Assembly (NCBI RefSeq): GCF_900496995.4
Contig: NC_044005.1
Location: forward strand, 18,295,363-18,359,362
Reading direction: 5' to 3'
Source: Aquila chrysaetos chrysaetos
Taxonomy: Eukaryota > Chordata > Aves > Accipitriformes > Accipitridae
Length of the DNA stretch: 64,000 bases
Positions 60,089 to 64,000 of the stretch are shown in pieces (the first letter of the stretch is position 1; every line of letters starts with the position of its first letter). Made by a program: the position numbers and the translations under genes. The notes under the pieces are model-generated. The model made no database searches. It was not told the DNA's origin and saw nothing but the letters and a program-made list of their open reading frames with translations.

Positions 60089-62096
60089 GTAACTCTTTTC
60101 AGTTTTCTTGTCACTTACCTAAATGACTTGCTGGATTGTGTATGCACTGGATATGATTTACTTGCAGTAGTGTTATGCAGAGCTTTTATTTTCTAGGTCA
60201 CCAGTTTGAATCCATTCAAGCTCAATCGTGCATGAAATTTGGTACTGTCCAGTATCTGTTTGACCTACGTATGCAATGAGTTGATCTGCCATTTGCTAGT
60301 AAACAGATGCCAGGTTATTTAAATAAAATAAAATGGAGTTTTTTTGATAATTAAACCATGCATGCTAGTTTTCCCAGTTCAAGAGCAGTTGCTGTCTATT
60401 AATGCTATCTACCATTTTCTACTCTTCTCCCTCAGATTTTCTTTGAAACTGTGTTAGAGCATATAAAACTCCTGATCATCAGTATTCATTGTGGTATTGG
60501 CATTGTGTCTAATACCAGTGAATTACTTCCTTATTGCTAGGAAGGATATCTGATAACAAGCCTGTTAAAGTAACAGTCTTGAAGACAACTTTTTCTCCTG
60601 TTGCTTTCCTGTTCCTGTAAATGAGGAATGGGGGTAGTTACTGTCCTAACAGTATTATTTACAAGCAAGGACATTGCTTAACTGGAAGTGTGAGTTAAAG
60701 TGCTCTTAAGAAATTATTTTCTTATCCCAGTCATAACTGGGGCAGGTATTACCTTTATGTGCTTTTCAGTGTAGTGCAAAAAGACCTCAGTGTAGATCTA
60801 AGTACTGTCACACTATAAATAATAAATAGTTATGTGATGAATCTAAAAGAAGGCAGTTTTTGAGAAGATAAATCTTGCTTGAAAAAAACCCTGACAGCCT
60901 GAAGAATGATCTTAGCAGTAAATAACATAAATACTTTATAAACACTTTTCTCCTTTATGCCTTGGCTTGCAACACTGAATAAGTAGTTATTGATATTCAG
61001 TGTTACTTTTCTTAATCACCACTGAAAGCACAGTGATATCCTTAGCAGAGGAAAAATTGACTTGCTTTGTAATTTTTCTCTTGTCTCAGCTTTTGTGACA
61101 CTCCTAACTTTTGGAGATCTGAGCAGAGGACAGCTCACAAACTGTACCTGTGCTCTGGGCTAAAAATTCTGCAGGTGCTGTCGTAGCATGTCAAGGAAGA
61201 ACTGTTAGTACTACTAACATCTTGGATATCCATGGTGTAAAGTCCCCCTTAAGGCTTTATGTATTTTCAGTGTATCATAACTAACAGTAGTAAAAGGTCT
61301 GCCCCAGTTTATATATATACTTTCTAAAATCACAGCCAAAATGTTTTGATTTCATGTCTTGGGTGTTTTTTGTCTGCCTCTGTATTGAATGAAGAGAAAC
61401 CCTTACAGACCTGAAAACAGGCAGATCTGCATGCTGAAACACCTTTTGAGCAGGTTTGAAGAGGGGAGAGTTCCAAAGGCTTCATTAAATTCCCCGGTAA
61501 CTTTGTAGTTGGTATGTGGAAGGTTTTGTTGATGCTCTTCATTATTAAATTCAAAATTGAAAATTGCAGTTGAGACTTTTTTGAGGCAGGTCTAAAAGCA
61601 TGTGGCCGTCTCATCCCAGGCAAGGAAAATGAGTGTTCTAGTTAAAATTCGTGCTGAAATCTTCTGATATTATGATGGTACTTATATGAGTGTGCTAGTA
61701 GAGTAAATGTACTATCTACATCACAGGTGTTAATCTGTTCTTCCCACTTTGTGGAGTTTGGCTCTTTCTCATCTTGATTCTCGTTTGGATGATTGGTCTG
61801 TGTAGCTGTCTCAGTAGAAAATAGATGTATCCTAAAATCAATAGCTGAGGTTTTCATCACTTGGCAGAATAATGATGTTTTAATGTTAAATCAACTTTTA
61901 CAGATTTTTTTTTTAATTTTTTTTAAAATGTAGAAGGCATTAGATCTATTTACTGCCCTGAAGTAGCACTGGCAGTATGGGGGCTAGAGTTATAATAGCT
62001 GCATGATATGTATTAGTTGCCTTATTTCTGGAAACTGTATTCAGGGCTATGGGTTTGATTTAGACATGCTGCTTTACCATTAAAGTGCTGCACCAT

Positions 62097-63293
62097 TGTG
62101 GTGGGTTGACCCTGGCTGCAAGCCAGGTGCCTGCCAAAGCCATTCTATCACTCCCCCCTGCCCCCTCCTCAGCTGGACAGGGGAGAGAAAATATAACAAA
62201 GGGTTTGTGGGTCGAGATAAGGACAGGGATAGATCACTCAACCAATTACCGTCACAGGCAAAACAGACTGAACTTGGGGAAAACTAATCTATTGCCAATC
62301 AACCAGAGTAGTGTAATGAGAAATAAAACCAAATCTCAAAACACCTTCCCTCCACCCCTCCCTTCTTCCCAGGCACAGCTTCACTCCCAGATTTTCTACC
62401 TACCCTCCCCCCCCTCCCGCCCCCCCAACGGCACAGGGGGACGGGGAATGGGGGTTACAATCAGTCCATCACACATTGTCTCTGCTGCTCCTTCCTCCTC
62501 AGGGGCAGGACTCCTCACACTCTTCCCCTGCTCCAGCGTGGGGTCAATCCCATGGGAGACAGTCCTCCATGAACTTCTCCAACATGAGCCCTTTCTGTGG
62601 GCTGCAGTTCTTCACAGACTGCTCCTGCATGGGTCCCGTCCTTCAGGCACAAACTGCTCCTGCGTGGGTCCCTTCCACGAGCTGCAGTCCTTCAGGCACA
62701 AACTGCTCCAGCGTGGGTCCCGTGCCGGGTCACAAGTCCTGCCAGAAAACCTGCTCCAGCGTGGGCTCCTCTCTCCACGGGGCCACAGGTCCTGCTAGGA
62801 GCCTGCTCCAGTGCAGGCTTCCCATGGGGTCACAGCCTCCTTCGGGCACCCACCTGCTCCAGTGTGGTGTCCTCCCCAGGCTGCTCCACTGTGGACCTCC
62901 ATGGGCTGCAGAGGGACAGCCTGCCTCACCATGGTCTTCACCACCACCACCACGGGCTGCAGGGGAATCTCTGCTTTGACACCTGGAGCACCTCCTCCCC
63001 CTCCTTCTTCACTGACCCGGTGGTCTGCAGGGTTGTTCTCCTTACATGTTCTCACTCCTCCTTCTGGCTGCCGTTTCTGTGTGCCCTGCAACTTTTTTTT
63101 CCCTTCTTAAATATGTTATCATAGAGGTGCTACCACTATCGCTGATGGGCTTGGCCTTGGCTGGCGGCGGGTCTGTCTTGGAGCTGGCTGGCATTGGCTC
63201 TGTCGGACATAGGGGAAGCTTCTAGCAGCTTCTCACAGAAGCCACCCCTGTAGCCCCCCTGCTACCAAAACCTTGCCACAGAAACCCAGTACA
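62097..63293 (-). mobile_element. 1197-bp solo LTR with perfect 5-bp target duplication
   Basis: It starts TGTGGTGGGTTGACCC and ends AACCCAGTACA on the plus strand, flanked by ACCAT on both sides (62092-62096, 63294-63298). On the minus strand a CATATTTAAGAAGG box near 63117-63104 looks like a TATA element, and the end reads CTTATCTCGACCCAC...CACCACA, as in the other LTRs here, so the sense strand is taken as minus. It differs in body from the 590-bp family. The middle is a degenerate repeat array. No retroviral genes adjoin it. Confidence 0.9.
62526..62990. repeat. Degenerate 35-52-bp tandem repeat within the 1197-bp LTR
   Basis: About nine units have the core CTGCTCCAGCGTGGGTCC followed by CACGGG and GGTCACAG or GCAGTCCTTC. 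Core starts near 62531, 62577, 62622, 62657, 62706, 62754, 62806, 62857 and 62884. CpG decay and indels separate the units. Confidence 0.75.
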
Positions 63294-64000
63294 ACCATGT
63301 TACATTGTAAATGTAGGATGAATATTAAAAGCTGAGACCTGGTCTGGTGAAGCACAGTACTTTCATAGGATGAGGTCCCATTGTTAGCTGACTTAATGCT
63401 GAATTTGCTTACAGTTTAAGAAGAGGAGATATATCAGTAAAAATAATGCAGTGCTTTTACTGTAAAAATACTTTTCTTTTAGTAAAGGTTGAGCTAGTCA
63501 TCTCCTTGCTGTTTTGTGTACAGCATTCAGGAGGAGGATTTCACACCATTTTCTAGGGTGGTACATCTGTTCAAGATGTATATTTTTAAATAGAGTTCTA
63601 TAATTAGTTTTTTAAATTGTGTAGGCATGCAGAGGACTAGACAGATCCCATTATTCATTGTCAAGTGCCCAAGTAGTTTCTCTTGACAGTCATCTGTTTC
63701 TTGTAAATATTTATCTGTTCAAAGCTAGATATGGTCTAGGGGCATGAAGTAGCTATTGCTTTTTAACAGCATTTAAGAGATTGGTGCCTTTTAGTGTAGA
63801 AGTGGGGTAGAAATTTCTGCTTCCTGCTTCTGATGCTGCTGCCCTATGAAGGAATGCAGGCAGGTCAAAAAGGGGCTCTTCAAAATTCTTTCTTTGAGGG
63901 ATACAGAGCCACCAGCTGTTGTGAACCCAGGGAGGCTATGCTGGTGCATCTCTACCTCTGCCTCTGGCAAAAAGCAGTTGTGTGGTGGCACTTTTATAGC

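Larger units (their letters stand above)
60089..64000 (+). other. BTBD7: BTBD7 intron 2, 5' part
   Basis: It begins GTAACT and continues past the window end. It contains an LTR at 62097-63293 in antisense orientation and a TATATATA stretch near 61309-61318. No BTBD7 exon (the next should encode the large BTB region) was found. The 237-codon frame at 62085-62798 lies in the LTR and is chance. Confidence 0.8.

Noticed and set aside
62085-62798. 237-codon plus-strand frame
   Set aside because: Its repeated residues come from the degenerate repeat array of an LTR, and it begins before the LTR boundary.
60089-64000. Search for the next BTBD7 coding exon
   Set aside because: No frame encodes the expected BTB-region sequence before the window ends.
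1-64000. CRISPR arrays, bacterial operons, tRNA or rRNA genes
   Set aside because: The DNA is from an animal nucleus; no regularly spaced repeats, cloverleaf or rRNA sequence was recognised.

Overview
The window is vertebrate nuclear DNA and almost certainly from a bird. It carries CR1 LINEs whose 3' end is a short ATTCTATG-type repeat, several solo LTRs of types common in avian genomes, small CpG-island promoters and long introns with very little coding sequence. The species cannot be named from the sequence; the LTR types suggest Neoaves, which is an inference.

Two real protein-coding genes were found, arranged head to head. On the minus strand is the 5' end of UNC79, a subunit of the NALCN sodium-leak channel complex. 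Its first coding exon (5530-5509) encodes MSTKAEQ plus one base, and the start of coding exon 2 (35-1) encodes FASKIRYLQEYH. The 5473-bp intron between them has GT-AG ends and a matching phase. On the plus strand is the 5' end of BTBD7, with a probable non-coding exon 1 in a CpG island (ending near 38935) and a first coding exon at 59903-60088 whose start codon is at 60007. Only the first 7 (+12) codons of UNC79 and the first 27 codons of BTBD7 lie in the window. The UNC79/BTBD7 neighbourhood matches the vertebrate order as I know it.

Layout: 1-35 UNC79 exon 2; 36-5508 UNC79 intron 1; 5060-6030 CpG island and UNC79 promoter; 6031-38260 intergenic DNA with a CR1 (8353-10372), a compound microsatellite (12224-12348), a nested pair of LTRs (14839-16284 with 15342-16191 inside), a 429-bp LTR (17664-18092), a 600-bp LTR (29084-29683), an old CR1 (about 30600-31830) and a weak LTR candidate (31992-32292); 38260-39640 CpG island and BTBD7 promoter; 38936-59902 BTBD7 intron 1 with a sense-oriented LTR (52012-52600); 59903-60088 BTBD7 exon 2; 60089-64000 BTBD7 intron 2 with a 1197-bp LTR (62097-63293).

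Five LTRs have recognisable 5-bp target-site duplications, four of them perfect. No internal retroviral genes accompany them, so they are read as solo LTRs. I found no convincing new multi-gene system. The points most worth following up are the separation of two promoters over about 33 kb, the upstream ORFs before the BTBD7 start, the nested and modular LTRs, and the LTR promoter lying in sense within BTBD7 intron 1. No tRNA, rRNA or CRISPR-like feature was recognised. Long open frames elsewhere fall in repeats, CpG islands or A-rich stretches and were not accepted as genes.
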